NCBI GenBank assembly: GCA_028290285.1
Contig: JAQGKD010000113.1
Span: forward strand, 62,001-126,000
DNA from: Hyphomicrobiales bacterium
GTDB taxonomy: Bacteria; Pseudomonadota; Alphaproteobacteria; Rhizobiales; Beijerinckiaceae
DNA: 64,000 bases
Reading direction: 5' to 3'
Program-made: the position numbers and the translations under genes
Notes under the pieces: generated by a model
What the model saw: the letters and a program-made list of their open reading frames with translations, nothing else
Told to the model about the DNA's origin: nothing
The model's database searches: none
Part shown: positions 50,228 through 58,435 of the stretch, one piece after another
Numbering within the stretch: position 1 is the first letter of the stretch
Layout: each line of letters opens with the position of its first letter

Positions 50228-50926
50228 TCAGCCGGCCGTGGGCAGGAGCGCCTTCAGGAACTCGGCTACATCATTCGCCTTCGCCTCGGGCTCCCCCCGA
50301 AGATGCGGCGCTGCCTTGCCGGCGATTGCCGCGGCAAGGGACTTAGAGAAGCCGCCTGCATCCCGCAGGAACTCCTCGAACTGTCGGACCGTGGGGGCTT
50401 CCCCGCGGGCCAAAAGTGATTTCACCGTTTCGACACGCGCGCGCTCATTGGCGGCGAATGTCACGATGCTGATCTCGCGCAGGTCCAGCTCCAGCAGCTT
50501 CAGGACGCCTTGCTTGTCCGGATGCGGTTCGGTCTTGATCTCGCGATAGCCGATCGACAGACCGTCGAGAGCACCAGCCTTCAGGAGCCCATGGGCCTCA
50601 CGCGCGCGCGGCGAGACATCGGTAAGCAGGCGTCCGCGACCCCAGAGCCCTTTGTCGTCCTCCGCCAGGTCTTCCCAGACGCCAATCGGCTGAGACGGAT
50701 CGTGCTGCCAGAGCAGCTTCACGCCACCAGCCTTGCGCTTGTTCAGCGAAAGCGCAAAGGCTCCGGGCATGACGGCCTCACGGTAGCTGTCGACCACGTT
50801 GAAGACCGAGCCATAGCCTTCGAAAGTGCCATCGTCCTGGACAGCTTTGATCTCCAGCGTGACGGAGCTGTTCTTGAGCGCGAGCCCGTTGGAGCCGCTC
50901 TTTGTGCGGAGGTCGAAACGCGTCAT
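50228..50926 (-). CDS. HK97-family prohead protease
   Basis: A 232-residue serine protease of herpesvirus-assemblin type. FEGYGSVFNVVDSYREAVMP is the family opening, the catalytic His is in LLWQHDPSQPIG, and the catalytic Ser is in GALDGLSIGYRE. It matures the capsid by removing the delta domain. The start overlaps the portal stop (ATGA). Confidence 0.92.
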   Translation of the reverse strand: MTRFDLRTKSGSNGLALKNSSVTLEIKAVQDDGTFEGYGSVFNVVDSYREAVMPGAFALSLNKRKAGGVKLLWQHDPSQPIGVWEDLAEDDKGLWGRGRLLTDVSPRAREAHGLLKAGALDGLSIGYREIKTEPHPDKQGVLKLLELDLREISIVTFAANERARVETVKSLLARGEAPTVRQFEEFLRDAGGFSKSLAAAIAGKAAPHLRGEPEAKANDVAEFLKALLPTAG

Positions 50927-52155
50927 GGCTGAGCCCCTTGTGCCGGGAGAGTGGGCGTCTGGCCCGCCTGAGTGATCGGCACGTTCTGCATTTGCATGCG
51001 CGGAATGTCGCCGCCCTCGACCGGGGGCATGTTCTCAAGCGCGCGCACTTCGTTGATGGTGATCCAGCCGTTCTGCAGGCCGGCGTTGTAAAAGGCCGAA
51101 CGCCCGGCGCTGTCGCCGCGCAGAAGCCCCTCGAGGCTGAACTCGATGGTGATTCCGTCGGCCCGATCCTGCGGCGTCAAAAGCTGCTTTTCGAGCGCCT
51201 GCTCAATTCTTTTGAGCCGGCGACGCAGGGTGAATTTCTGAAACCCGAGGACCTGCTGTTCCAGTCCGCTGCCCCAGCTGGTGGTCTTCTCGGTATGGCC
51301 AACCATGAAAGGCGGCACACCAAAGAACCTGCATACCTCCTCGACGGAGAGCCCGCGGGACTGCAGCATCTGCGCGTCTTCCGGATTGATCGTGAGCTGC
51401 TCCCATTTCGTTCCGCCCTCCAGGACCATCGGCCGCCCAGCATTCATCGATCCGACGAACTTGGAGACGAGCTTGTCCTCAGCGGTGGTGCGCTGCTCGG
51501 GTGTCAGCCACTTCTCGAAAGTAAGTGTCCCGGAGGGACGCAACCCATTGGCGAAGGTGGTTCCGGCCGCGCGCTCGATCGCGGATGCAAGGCCGAAAGT
51601 GTTGCGCCCATAGCCGATCGTGGAAAGGCCGCCGAGCGGGTTTCCACCGAAGCCGCGGATGTGCAGCACATCGTTCTGAGTAAAGACAAAAGACACGCCT
51701 TCGTGTGTCCAGCGGTACTCGATATCTCCGTTCTTCAGCCGCCGAACGGTGATGATGTCGGGACGTATGGGCTCGAGCGACGTGATCTTCGCGCCGTTCC
51801 TGTAAATCCGGGCGTAGGCATTGCCCCACAACTCAAGACTGGATGCGACAAAATCCCAGAAGTCGACCGCCGTCTGGTCGAAGTTTGGGCTGTCGTGCAG
51901 CAGTCGATACAACGGATGCTTCCGCGCCACCGTGCGCGCGCGATTCCGATCCGCCGTATAAACCATGAGCGGAAGCGACGAGATGGTGCCCGACAACAAG
52001 TTCACGCAGGCCCAGGCGGCTGAAAGCCCCAGTACGCTGTGCGCGTTCACGCTCTCGCCGGAGTGACTCGGCTCGTGCGTGCCGCGCCACACTTCCGGAT
52101 GCGTCAGCGAGAGAGGACGTCGGAACAAGCCGGCCGCTTTTCGCCAAAGGTTCAC
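50923..52155 (-). CDS. Phage portal protein
   Basis: A 410-residue portal of the HK97 gp3 family. Conserved parts: SVLGLSAAWACVNLLSGTIS, LYRLLHDSPNFDQTAVDFWD, LELWGNAYARIYRNGAKITS, HIRGFGGNPLGGLSTIGYG, and FFGVPPFMVGHTEKTTSWG. It forms the dodecameric DNA gate at the capsid vertex. It overlaps the terminase gene by 4 bp. Confidence 0.93.
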   Translation of the reverse strand: MNLWRKAAGLFRRPLSLTHPEVWRGTHEPSHSGESVNAHSVLGLSAAWACVNLLSGTISSLPLMVYTADRNRARTVARKHPLYRLLHDSPNFDQTAVDFWDFVASSLELWGNAYARIYRNGAKITSLEPIRPDIITVRRLKNGDIEYRWTHEGVSFVFTQNDVLHIRGFGGNPLGGLSTIGYGRNTFGLASAIERAAGTTFANGLRPSGTLTFEKWLTPEQRTTAEDKLVSKFVGSMNAGRPMVLEGGTKWEQLTINPEDAQMLQSRGLSVEEVCRFFGVPPFMVGHTEKTTSWGSGLEQQVLGFQKFTLRRRLKRIEQALEKQLLTPQDRADGITIEFSLEGLLRGDSAGRSAFYNAGLQNGWITINEVRALENMPPVEGGDIPRMQMQNVPITQAGQTPTLPAQGAQP

Positions 52156-53849
52156 TCAGATTCACCCAAGCTCGCAAGGAAGTCGTCCAAATTCCCGCCC
52201 TCCTCTTCTGTTCGGTCACGCGACTTGAGGCCTACCGCCATGGACAGGGCCACCGCCCCGTCGATGCGGAAGCGGGCCTTTTCCTTATCCAGCTTTCGAT
52301 TGCCGGCAGGATCCATCGTGGCCACGGCGTTCGCCACGTTCCAATTGAGCACCGGGTTCGAAGCGTGAACGAGTTGCCGCTCGATAACGGCGAGTTCCAG
52401 GGCGTCAATCGCCGGAGCCATGTCCCTAAATCCTTGGCCCCATGGAATGAGCCTTAATCCATCGCCCTTCTCGCCTTCCTGGAAGGCCTGCAGGCCGAGG
52501 CGGTCGAATTCGCGCAGCAGGTCTTTCATCCGCCAGCGGTCGTACGCAAGACCCAGTACGTTGAAGCTCTGCACCAGTTCCGCAATCTTGCGACCCACCG
52601 TCTCAGGCTGGATCGAGCGGCCTGGCGACGTGAGCAGATGACCGGCCTCGGACCACTCGACGTAACGATGATTCCCAGTCCCGAAGTCGCGATCACTGTG
52701 ATCGCGGAGCAGATCGGAAGGCTTCCAGAAAAACGGCCGGATGCGCGTTCCATTCTCGGCACTTACCATCACGAGCGCGGTTAAGTCGGTCGTCGACGAG
52801 AGATCAAGCGCGAGGTAGACCGGCTCGCCTGCCGTGAACTCAGCAGGCCCGACGCATTCGAACCATTCCTTTCGGGAGATCAGCGAGGCCGTCGGCGCGA
52901 CACGTTGGTTCAGATACAGATTGCGGAACTTTGGTTCCTCGGCCGGCATGCGCTGCGCCTTGTTCGCAGTCGCCTTCAGATCGTCAAGGCTGCGAAAATC
53001 TCCGAGCGCCGGGTTGGCCAGTTTCCACACTTTGGGGTTGAAGATGTCCTCGCAGTTCTCGGGCACGGCAAAGAGGTGACAGACGATCGTGGCGTCCACG
53101 CCACTCAAGCCATCGTCAATGAGCTTCGAGAGGATGTGCTCCGGGTCGTTGCTTTGCGTCGAGATCACGATGAACAGCGGTTCGGCGCGCGCGCCCATGG
53201 ACGTGTCGAGCACGTCATAGAGTTCCCGGTTTTTCGCTTGCGCCAGCTCGTCGAAAATGACGAAAGAGGGGTTCAAGCCGTGTTTCGTGCCCGCCTCCGC
53301 CGAGATCGCCCTGTAGAACGAACCGTTCGCAAAGCAGGCGATATGCTTTGTCGAGTCCACGATCTTGAGGAGCCGCGACAGCTCGGGATCGGCGCGCACA
53401 ATCTGCGCCGCGACCTTAAAGACTTGGGCGGCCTGCTCGCGATCGTTTGCCGCCGAGAAGATCTCGCCGTTCTCGATCGCCTCCGGCCCGATCAGATGCG
53501 CGAGCACTAGGGCGGCGATGAGCGCCGTCTTGCCGTTCTTTCGTCCGATGGACAGGATCGCGCGGCGCACCATGCGCCGACCGCCGAGATTGTGTGGCTC
53601 GTAGATCGCTTTGATGAACCGCTTCTGCCACGGCCGAAGGATGAAAGGCCCACCGGCGCCCTCGCCGCTCGGCACCGTCAGTGCTTCGATGAAGCGGACG
53701 ACTCTTTCTGCCCGATCAGGCCGGCGAACTTGCTTAGCGGCCGTTCCTGGTCGGCGCCGCGCAGCGCTGCGCGATCGGCCGGTGTCAGGTACAGCTTTTG
53801 CGCGTACGCCAGCATGACCCGGGCCTGATCGCTGAGGATCTTGAACCAT
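52152..53849 (-). CDS. Terminase large subunit
   Basis: A packaging ATPase-nuclease of about 565 residues. The ATPase has a Walker-A-like SIGRKNGKTALIAALVLA and a Walker B FVIFDELAQAK; the nuclease domain starts VYLALDLSSTTDLTALVMV. No good start lies between the recognisable domain and ATG 53849, which is inside the small-subunit gene, so about 170 bp are read in two frames. Alternatives are the start at 53936 or a non-standard start. It overlaps the portal gene. Confidence 0.9.
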   Translation of the reverse strand: MVQDPQRSGPGHAGVRAKAVPDTGRSRSAARRRPGTAAKQVRRPDRAERVVRFIEALTVPSGEGAGGPFILRPWQKRFIKAIYEPHNLGGRRMVRRAILSIGRKNGKTALIAALVLAHLIGPEAIENGEIFSAANDREQAAQVFKVAAQIVRADPELSRLLKIVDSTKHIACFANGSFYRAISAEAGTKHGLNPSFVIFDELAQAKNRELYDVLDTSMGARAEPLFIVISTQSNDPEHILSKLIDDGLSGVDATIVCHLFAVPENCEDIFNPKVWKLANPALGDFRSLDDLKATANKAQRMPAEEPKFRNLYLNQRVAPTASLISRKEWFECVGPAEFTAGEPVYLALDLSSTTDLTALVMVSAENGTRIRPFFWKPSDLLRDHSDRDFGTGNHRYVEWSEAGHLLTSPGRSIQPETVGRKIAELVQSFNVLGLAYDRWRMKDLLREFDRLGLQAFQEGEKGDGLRLIPWGQGFRDMAPAIDALELAVIERQLVHASNPVLNWNVANAVATMDPAGNRKLDKEKARFRIDGAVALSMAVGLKSRDRTEEEGGNLDDFLASLGESE

Positions 53850-54166
53850 GGATTGGGGACCATCCCACCCTTTGAGCCAGGAACGATCGGCTTGAATTCC
53901 GGGTCGCACATCGCGTGCGTGGCAGCTTTGTGCCAAGACCAGGCCGTCGTGAAGACCGCGAGAGCGTAGCTGTCGACGGACGTGAGCCTCTTCGTTTTGA
54001 ACGAGGCAATGATCAGTTCGGCGCAGGCCTGCGCGTCATCGGACAGATGATCCGGGACGAACGGCGCACCATCGGGAGCGAAGATCTCGATCGGGATCGG
54101 TCGCCGCGAGGGATTGCCCTCGAGGCGATGCTCTTCAGGAGCCTTCCTCGGCCTTCCTCTCGCCAT
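53678..54166 (-). CDS. Terminase small subunit, P27 family
   Basis: A 162-residue DNA-recognition subunit. The AT-hook-like MARGRPRKAPEEHRLEGNPS start and the RPIPIEIFAPDGAP region are typical of P27-type small terminases. The helical core has DDAQACAELIIASFKTKRLT and a YAQKLYLTPADRAAL C-terminal motif. It binds the packaging site and hands DNA to the large subunit. Confidence 0.9.
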   Translation of the reverse strand: MARGRPRKAPEEHRLEGNPSRRPIPIEIFAPDGAPFVPDHLSDDAQACAELIIASFKTKRLTSVDSYALAVFTTAWSWHKAATHAMCDPEFKPIVPGSKGGMVPNPWFKILSDQARVMLAYAQKLYLTPADRAALRGADQERPLSKFAGLIGQKESSASSKH

Positions 54167-54347
54167 TGGGAACCCAACTCCGATTTATGCGCAATTTCAC
54201 GTTGAAGTAAGCATGCCGGTGTCCGGTCGAAAGCCGCCAGACTCTCGACCACCCCCTGCCCAGCCCGATTTGGGGTGGCATTCCGGTGACTGGTTACACG
54301 CCGGGGAATGGTCAATCGGAAAGCGACGAAGGTCTCTCTGGTAACTG

Positions 54348-54425
54348 TCACCGAAGCAGGTTCAGGATAGCCACTGCCATGGAGCATATGCCCGCGATCA
54401 GGAGGAAGCGATTGATCTGGCTCAC
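54348..54425 (-). CDS. Single-helix microprotein (25 residues)
   Basis: On the minus strand a GTG at 54425 overlaps the HNH stop as GTGA and opens a 25-codon frame ending at TGA 54350-54348. The product, MSQINRFLLIAGICSMAVAI plus NLLR, is almost entirely one transmembrane helix. Coupled overlap and coherent hydrophobic character argue for expression, but the length is too small for certainty. Confidence 0.4.
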   Translation of the reverse strand: MSQINRFLLIAGICSMAVAILNLLR

Positions 54426-54733
54426 GTTGGCCACCCATCATCGCCAACGGTCTGCTTGGACTTGAACCCGAACTGTTCTGCTGTCCGCTTGCGGTGGCAG
54501 TCGTGACAGAGCGAGCGGCAGTTGCTGTCGATGTCGTCTCCTCCCTTTGCGAGAGGCACGATGTGGTCGACGACTTCAGCTGCCTTGACGCTGCCCGCTG
54601 CCTTGCAGTCCACGCACAGCGGTTCGCTCGTCAGGCGACGCAGACGGGCGGCCTGACCCTTCCGCCCTCGTATGCGCTTGACCTCTGTCTCGGGTGTTCG
54701 GTGTGCCCACGGCTTGCGGATAGGTATGCCCAT
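54422..54733 (-). CDS. HNH endonuclease
   Basis: A 103-residue HNH nuclease, typically next to terminase and needed for DNA packaging in HK97-like phages. Zinc knuckles CVDC and CHDC surround the motif VVDHIVPLAKGGDDIDSNCR and HDCHRKRT. The basic N-terminus (RIRGRKGQAARLRRL) fits DNA binding. It lies upstream of the small terminase gene. Confidence 0.9.
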   Translation of the reverse strand: MGIPIRKPWAHRTPETEVKRIRGRKGQAARLRRLTSEPLCVDCKAAGSVKAAEVVDHIVPLAKGGDDIDSNCRSLCHDCHRKRTAEQFGFKSKQTVGDDGWPT

Positions 54734-54744
54734 GAGCGCGCTGC

Positions 54745-55143
54745 TCAGTGTGGCGCGTCTTCAGATTGCGCAGCAACTGCTTGCGGACTCACGGGAGCAG
54801 CCTCCGGCAACATCGCCTTGATGCCAGCGTCTAGCTCCTGCACATGCACGAGGAGCCCGTCGAGGCGCGTTGCGTCAGCCTTCGCCTGATCCTTCTGCGA
54901 CTGGAGCTCTTGAACGTGTCCGCCAAGCGTGTCGAGATTGGTCTTGGCTGACGAGAGTGCCTGTTCGACATCATCGAGGCGGGACATGATCGTTTCCTGT
55001 TGGGTGTTGAGGTAGGGAATCCAATCTGAGACCTTGGCCTGCTCTGCTTCGAGATGAGCAACCCGGGCTTCAGACGTTCTAAGTTCGATCCGCAGAGCGT
55101 TTAGCTCCATGCGGATTGGTATCTCGTGGAGGGAATCGTTCAT
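54745..55143 (-). CDS. Coiled-coil phage protein
   Basis: A 132-residue protein started at ATG 55143 (MNDSLHEIPIRM). Residues 10-100 are a continuous heptad-like helix (LRTSEARVAHLEAEQAKV, MSRLDDVEQALSSAKTNLD), followed by an acidic Ala/Pro-rich tail. No family is recognised. Confidence 0.65.
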   Translation of the reverse strand: MNDSLHEIPIRMELNALRIELRTSEARVAHLEAEQAKVSDWIPYLNTQQETIMSRLDDVEQALSSAKTNLDTLGGHVQELQSQKDQAKADATRLDGLLVHVQELDAGIKAMLPEAAPVSPQAVAAQSEDAPH

Positions 55144-55236
55144 GCGCCCCCCGGGGTCGTTGAAGCTTGCTTGTCGGGCAGGTTGCAGGCGCTTACGAGG
55201 ATAAACGCAACTGTACATAGGAGCGTACGGGCTGTT

Positions 55237-55689
55237 TCACAGCCAGTCGCCCGTAACTGCCATACTGGACAGAAGCGACATTGAGAGCATGAAGTAGGAA
55301 TTGATCAGGAAGTAGATGGACGCAAACAGGCGTGCACCCTTTAAATAAACGATCGTGGCGAGGCCGATTGGTAAGAAGGCCATGATGCCGTAGGCTACGA
55401 CGAACTTGACCCACGGCGGGGAAGGCTGCGCAGGAATGTGCTGCCAGTTGCCCCAGTAATAGCCGCCTAGCAAGCCTATTATGATCCACATGGCCGGAAG
55501 ACTGATTAGAACACAGAGCCGCTTTCTTGCGACGTCCGATTTTGTCCAAGCGTCAAAGAGAACTCCGGCGGACAACAGAAAAGGAACCCAGAAGAAGAGC
55601 GGCCCAAGACCGCCCAAGGTGGAACTCTGCCATAAGAACCACACGAAGGTGCGAACCGCGGAAGTCATATGAGCCATGGGATCGGCCAT
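55237..55689 (-). CDS. Polytopic membrane protein of unknown function
   Basis: A 150-residue protein with four hydrophobic helices (about 24-44, 58-78, 90-112, 118-142). Start MADPMAHMTSA; internal Met codons at 5 and 8 are alternatives. It lies 3 bp from a secreted-protein gene, in the stretch between the NusG-like gene and terminase where cargo genes are common. Superinfection exclusion is one possibility, not shown by sequence. Confidence 0.62.
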   Translation of the reverse strand: MADPMAHMTSAVRTFVWFLWQSSTLGGLGPLFFWVPFLLSAGVLFDAWTKSDVARKRLCVLISLPAMWIIIGLLGGYYWGNWQHIPAQPSPPWVKFVVAYGIMAFLPIGLATIVYLKGARLFASIYFLINSYFMLSMSLLSSMAVTGDWL

Positions 55690-55692
55690 GTG

Positions 55693-56109
55693 TCATCGAA
55701 CGACGATGTTAAACGTGAATGTTCGATGGGCGCCTGCTGAGTTGATAACTTCGACCACAATTTGGTCTTGGCCCTTGTAGCCCTCATTCGGCGTGTATGT
55801 CAGAGACTTGGCGTCCACAAGCTTACCAGTGCACTGCCTGGATAGCGTCTGCGGCTCCGCCGGGGCAACTGGGACCTTGCGGTCAACGACCGCGGCGCGA
55901 CCGTTCCTTGGCTCTTCATCAATGCTCACGTTGACCCAGTCGATGGGCGTGCAGTCAGCGCGAAGCGTGTAAAAGTCACGAAACGAGGAAACACGGCCAG
56001 CGACCGCGTACTTTTCTGCAATCTCATTCGCTGGTGGGGGCTGAACCTGAGCCACCGCGGGTTGCAGAAAACAAAGTGATGCCAGAGTTGCGGGGCCTAA
56101 TCTATTCAT
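55693..56109 (-). CDS. Exported protein with Ig-like C-terminal domain
   Basis: A 138-residue protein started at ATG 56109 (MNRLGPATLASLCFLQPAVA), a signal peptide cut near AQV. The mature part has two cysteines (RADCTPIDW, SRQCTGKL), and a C-terminal half, LTYTPNEGYKGQDQIVVEV, resembling a cadherin/Ig-like fold. It is probably periplasmic and made with the membrane protein downstream. Confidence 0.62.
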   Translation of the reverse strand: MNRLGPATLASLCFLQPAVAQVQPPPANEIAEKYAVAGRVSSFRDFYTLRADCTPIDWVNVSIDEEPRNGRAAVVDRKVPVAPAEPQTLSRQCTGKLVDAKSLTYTPNEGYKGQDQIVVEVINSAGAHRTFTFNIVVR

Positions 56110-56230
56110 GTGAGTTCCTCCCAATTTAACCCTTAGGGAAGACCCAGGCACACCTCAACGAGTAGCTCTGGAGTTGGTTGACGAGTCGCCAACAGCCTGA
56201 CGTCAATCCTGACTGCACACGTAATGCAAA

Positions 56231-56263
56231 CGAAAACGCGCCCGGCTTTTCAGCAACGGGCGC
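56231..56263 (-). terminator. Terminator directly after the NusG-like gene
   Basis: On the minus strand GCGCCCG and CGGGCGC (7-bp stem, 12-nt loop) are followed by GTTTTCGTTTG. It stands between the early/regulatory genes and the late operon, a likely target of antitermination. Confidence 0.65.
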
Positions 56264-56328
56264 TTACGACGCTAAACGCAGCGCTACACGAAATCTCGTG
56301 CACGCTGCAAATCAGTTCGGCTATGAAT

Positions 56329-56928
56329 CTAACTGACAACCTTGAGGTCGGCAAGCCCCATCCGGAACGGCATGTCATGACCCATCATGCGGATCAGAAC
56401 CTCCGCCCGCCATCCGGGCAGCAGCTTCCTTATGGTCGCTTTGACCCCCTGGAATGGCCCGCTCACCACTTCCGTGCTCTGGCCAATCGTCAGCCCAACC
56501 TCTTTCAGATCACGCGGCTCGCGCGTGGAATCGAACTCTCCCTTGTCCTCGCGCGCCATAATCTCCTCGATCAGCTCGCCTGGGATCGGAATCGGCAGCC
56601 CGTCGCTCCGCACAATCGACTCCACGCCGTTGGTAGAGCGCAGATGGTAGAACGGCATCTCGCGCCTCAATGAACTCACGAAGAGATATCGCGTGAACAG
56701 CGGACGCTCGACAGACACCTTAGCTTTCCGTCGGCCGAGGACGACGGTCTTCTTCAGCAGCGGCAGGTAGGTAACAAACCCTTTCTGGCGCAGCCCGAGT
56801 TCTGCACGCTTCTCGCAGTTCACGTTGCAGATGACGACGTACCAAACCTTCGGCATCACGTCGGGCCGCCGAGCATAGTGGCTCGGGACGCGATTCGTGA
56901 GCGACGAGGGCTTATGCGGGCGACCCAT
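56329..56928 (-). CDS. NusG/RfaH-like transcription antitermination factor
   Basis: A 199-residue NusG paralogue. I start at ATG 56928 because GGAAAG lies just upstream; ATG 56958 is an alternative. The NGN domain reads KVWYVVICNVNCEKRAELGL, FVTYLPLLKKTVV and RPLFTRYLFVSS. The C-terminal KOW-type domain holds VGLTIGQSTEVVSGPFQGVK. Such proteins bind RNA polymerase and suppress pausing or termination. Its gene ends the early leftward block and is followed by a terminator and then the late genes, so it may act as the late-gene switch. Confidence 0.87.
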   Translation of the reverse strand: MGRPHKPSSLTNRVPSHYARRPDVMPKVWYVVICNVNCEKRAELGLRQKGFVTYLPLLKKTVVLGRRKAKVSVERPLFTRYLFVSSLRREMPFYHLRSTNGVESIVRSDGLPIPIPGELIEEIMAREDKGEFDSTREPRDLKEVGLTIGQSTEVVSGPFQGVKATIRKLLPGWRAEVLIRMMGHDMPFRMGLADLKVVS

Positions 56929-56958
56929 AGGGTTCTTTCCTTTCGAGCAGCGGGGCAT

Positions 56959-57807
56959 TCAGGAGCCACTCACGTAATGCGGAACGCAGGGCTTGCCATC
57001 GTGAGGCCGCAGCATCGAGCGCATGAGCGCCTCGCTCTTGCCGGCCGCTACGATCTCGCGCCAGCGGTCGGAGCCTTCTGGCACCCACTCGATGTCCGTG
57101 GCACCAGCTGAGGTCTTGCGCAGGGCCTTCCACTGGCGGGTCAGAAGGAAGCCAGAGGAATACATCGGCTCACGCCCCGCCCGCTTGGCCTCGGCACAGT
57201 AGGACGCTGCATGGGCCACCGCTTGGGCGCGATCATCGTCGCTGAGTTCCGCCCAGGCTTTCCGAGATTTGATGATGTCGTCGTTTGCAGAACGAGGGCT
57301 GAACACTTCTGCAAAATCTGACCAATCAACACCACCACTGAGCGCGGGCGCAGCCCGTGCGTCTGATGGTGTTATCTGACAAGGTTCTCTAACAGATTCA
57401 TCCTCTATATTGCGGCAGATATTGCCGGTGACTTTGGAAAAATTTGCCGGTGACTTTGGAAAATTCTGCCGCTTACGACCTGCGGCAGATTTTGCCGGAA
57501 GGATCGTGACAGCCCCTAGTTCTAGTGGCTCATCGACAGTAGGCATACAAAGCACGATGAGGTCCGAGCTCTTGCTTCCCGTGCTTCTGCGGCGTTCATG
57601 TCGTTTGATCAGGCCGAGTTCCTCAAGCCGCATCAGGTGCGTCCGCACGGAGCGCTCCGAACATCCGGTGCGCTTAGCAAGCGTGTCTTGGCCCGGAAAG
57701 CAGGAGCCGTCCGCGCCTGAATAGGCCGCGAGGATGATCAGCAGGAGCTTGGATCCTGGATCTCCGGTGTCCTGTTCGAGAGCCCAGTTCTGGGCGGCAA
57801 AACTCAT
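56959..57807 (-). CDS. Phage helix-turn-helix replication protein
   Basis: A 282-residue protein. The N-terminal winged helix-turn-helix reads SKLLLIILAAYSGADGSCFP, QDTLAKRTGCSERSVRTHLM and LEELGLIKRHERR, a layout seen in phage replication initiators. A Ser/Lys-rich linker (100-165) and a C-terminal helical part follow. Overlap with the DnaA-like gene upstream (ATGA) supports a joint replication role. Confidence 0.78.
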   Translation of the reverse strand: MSFAAQNWALEQDTGDPGSKLLLIILAAYSGADGSCFPGQDTLAKRTGCSERSVRTHLMRLEELGLIKRHERRRSTGSKSSDLIVLCMPTVDEPLELGAVTILPAKSAAGRKRQNFPKSPANFSKVTGNICRNIEDESVREPCQITPSDARAAPALSGGVDWSDFAEVFSPRSANDDIIKSRKAWAELSDDDRAQAVAHAASYCAEAKRAGREPMYSSGFLLTRQWKALRKTSAGATDIEWVPEGSDRWREIVAAGKSEALMRSMLRPHDGKPCVPHYVSGS

Positions 57808-58220
57808 ATGTGCACCCTCCCCTCAGCCAAGAGTTTCGCGTATTGCCGAGCAGCGTGCAGCGCTGTCGAGTGATCACGGTTGCCAACCAGGCGTCCGATC
57901 TGCGGATAGCTCAGCGTGGTCTCGTGCCGGAGCCGGAAGAACAGCTCCTTCCGCGCGAGCTGCAGATAGGCCTGCCGACGCGGGCTCAGAATCTCGTTCG
58001 CGCTGACCTGATGCTTCGCGGCCACCTGCTGGAGCATGGTCTTGAAGCCGGGACCGCTGGGGCGTGATGCGACCTCGAGGATGTCGCAACGGAACACAGG
58101 GCCTATTGGCGCGCCGTAGATCGTGCGTGCCAGGGCTCGCGCCGGCGCCGGCGGGCGCTCGCCCGCAGGAGCCCGGAACCGGGCCAGCGGCGCGCCTGAG
58201 CGGAGATTTGTCCGGTTCAT
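57804..58220 (-). CDS. Stand-alone DnaA domain IV-like DNA-binding protein
   Basis: A 138-residue protein whose C-terminal 80 residues match the DnaA-box-binding domain: VAAKHQVSANEILSPRRQAY, LQLARKELFFRLRHETTLSY and the signature VGNRDHSTALHAARQY. The AAA+ ATPase of DnaA is absent; the N-terminal 50 residues are Ala/Pro/Arg-rich. It may bind DnaA boxes in the phage or host origin. Confidence 0.87.
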   Translation of the reverse strand: MNRTNLRSGAPLARFRAPAGERPPAPARALARTIYGAPIGPVFRCDILEVASRPSGPGFKTMLQQVAAKHQVSANEILSPRRQAYLQLARKELFFRLRHETTLSYPQIGRLVGNRDHSTALHAARQYAKLLAEGRVHI

Positions 58221-58435
58221 GGCGTTGACCCCTTTTCCTTCAAGGCCAGGTCGCGCAACGTGTCCCGCGCGGCACGGAGTGCCTCGAGCCTACGGTTGCG
58301 ACGCTGATACTCTTCGATGGGAAGCTTGCCCGCCTTCATCATCTGGCCGGCGCGCTCAAGGAAGTCGCTGCTGGCCAGGTATGTGAGATCCAGCTCGATT
58401 GATTGTTCGGCCGTCGTGTAGACGCGTTCGCTCAT
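58217..58435 (-). CDS. Small hypothetical phage protein
   Basis: A 72-residue, mostly helical and charged protein (SIELDLTYLASSDFLERAGQ, RRNRRLEALRAARDTLRDLA). It overlaps both neighbours by 4 bp, which supports expression. No family recognised. Confidence 0.65.
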   Translation of the reverse strand: MSERVYTTAEQSIELDLTYLASSDFLERAGQMMKAGKLPIEEYQRRNRRLEALRAARDTLRDLALKEKGSTP

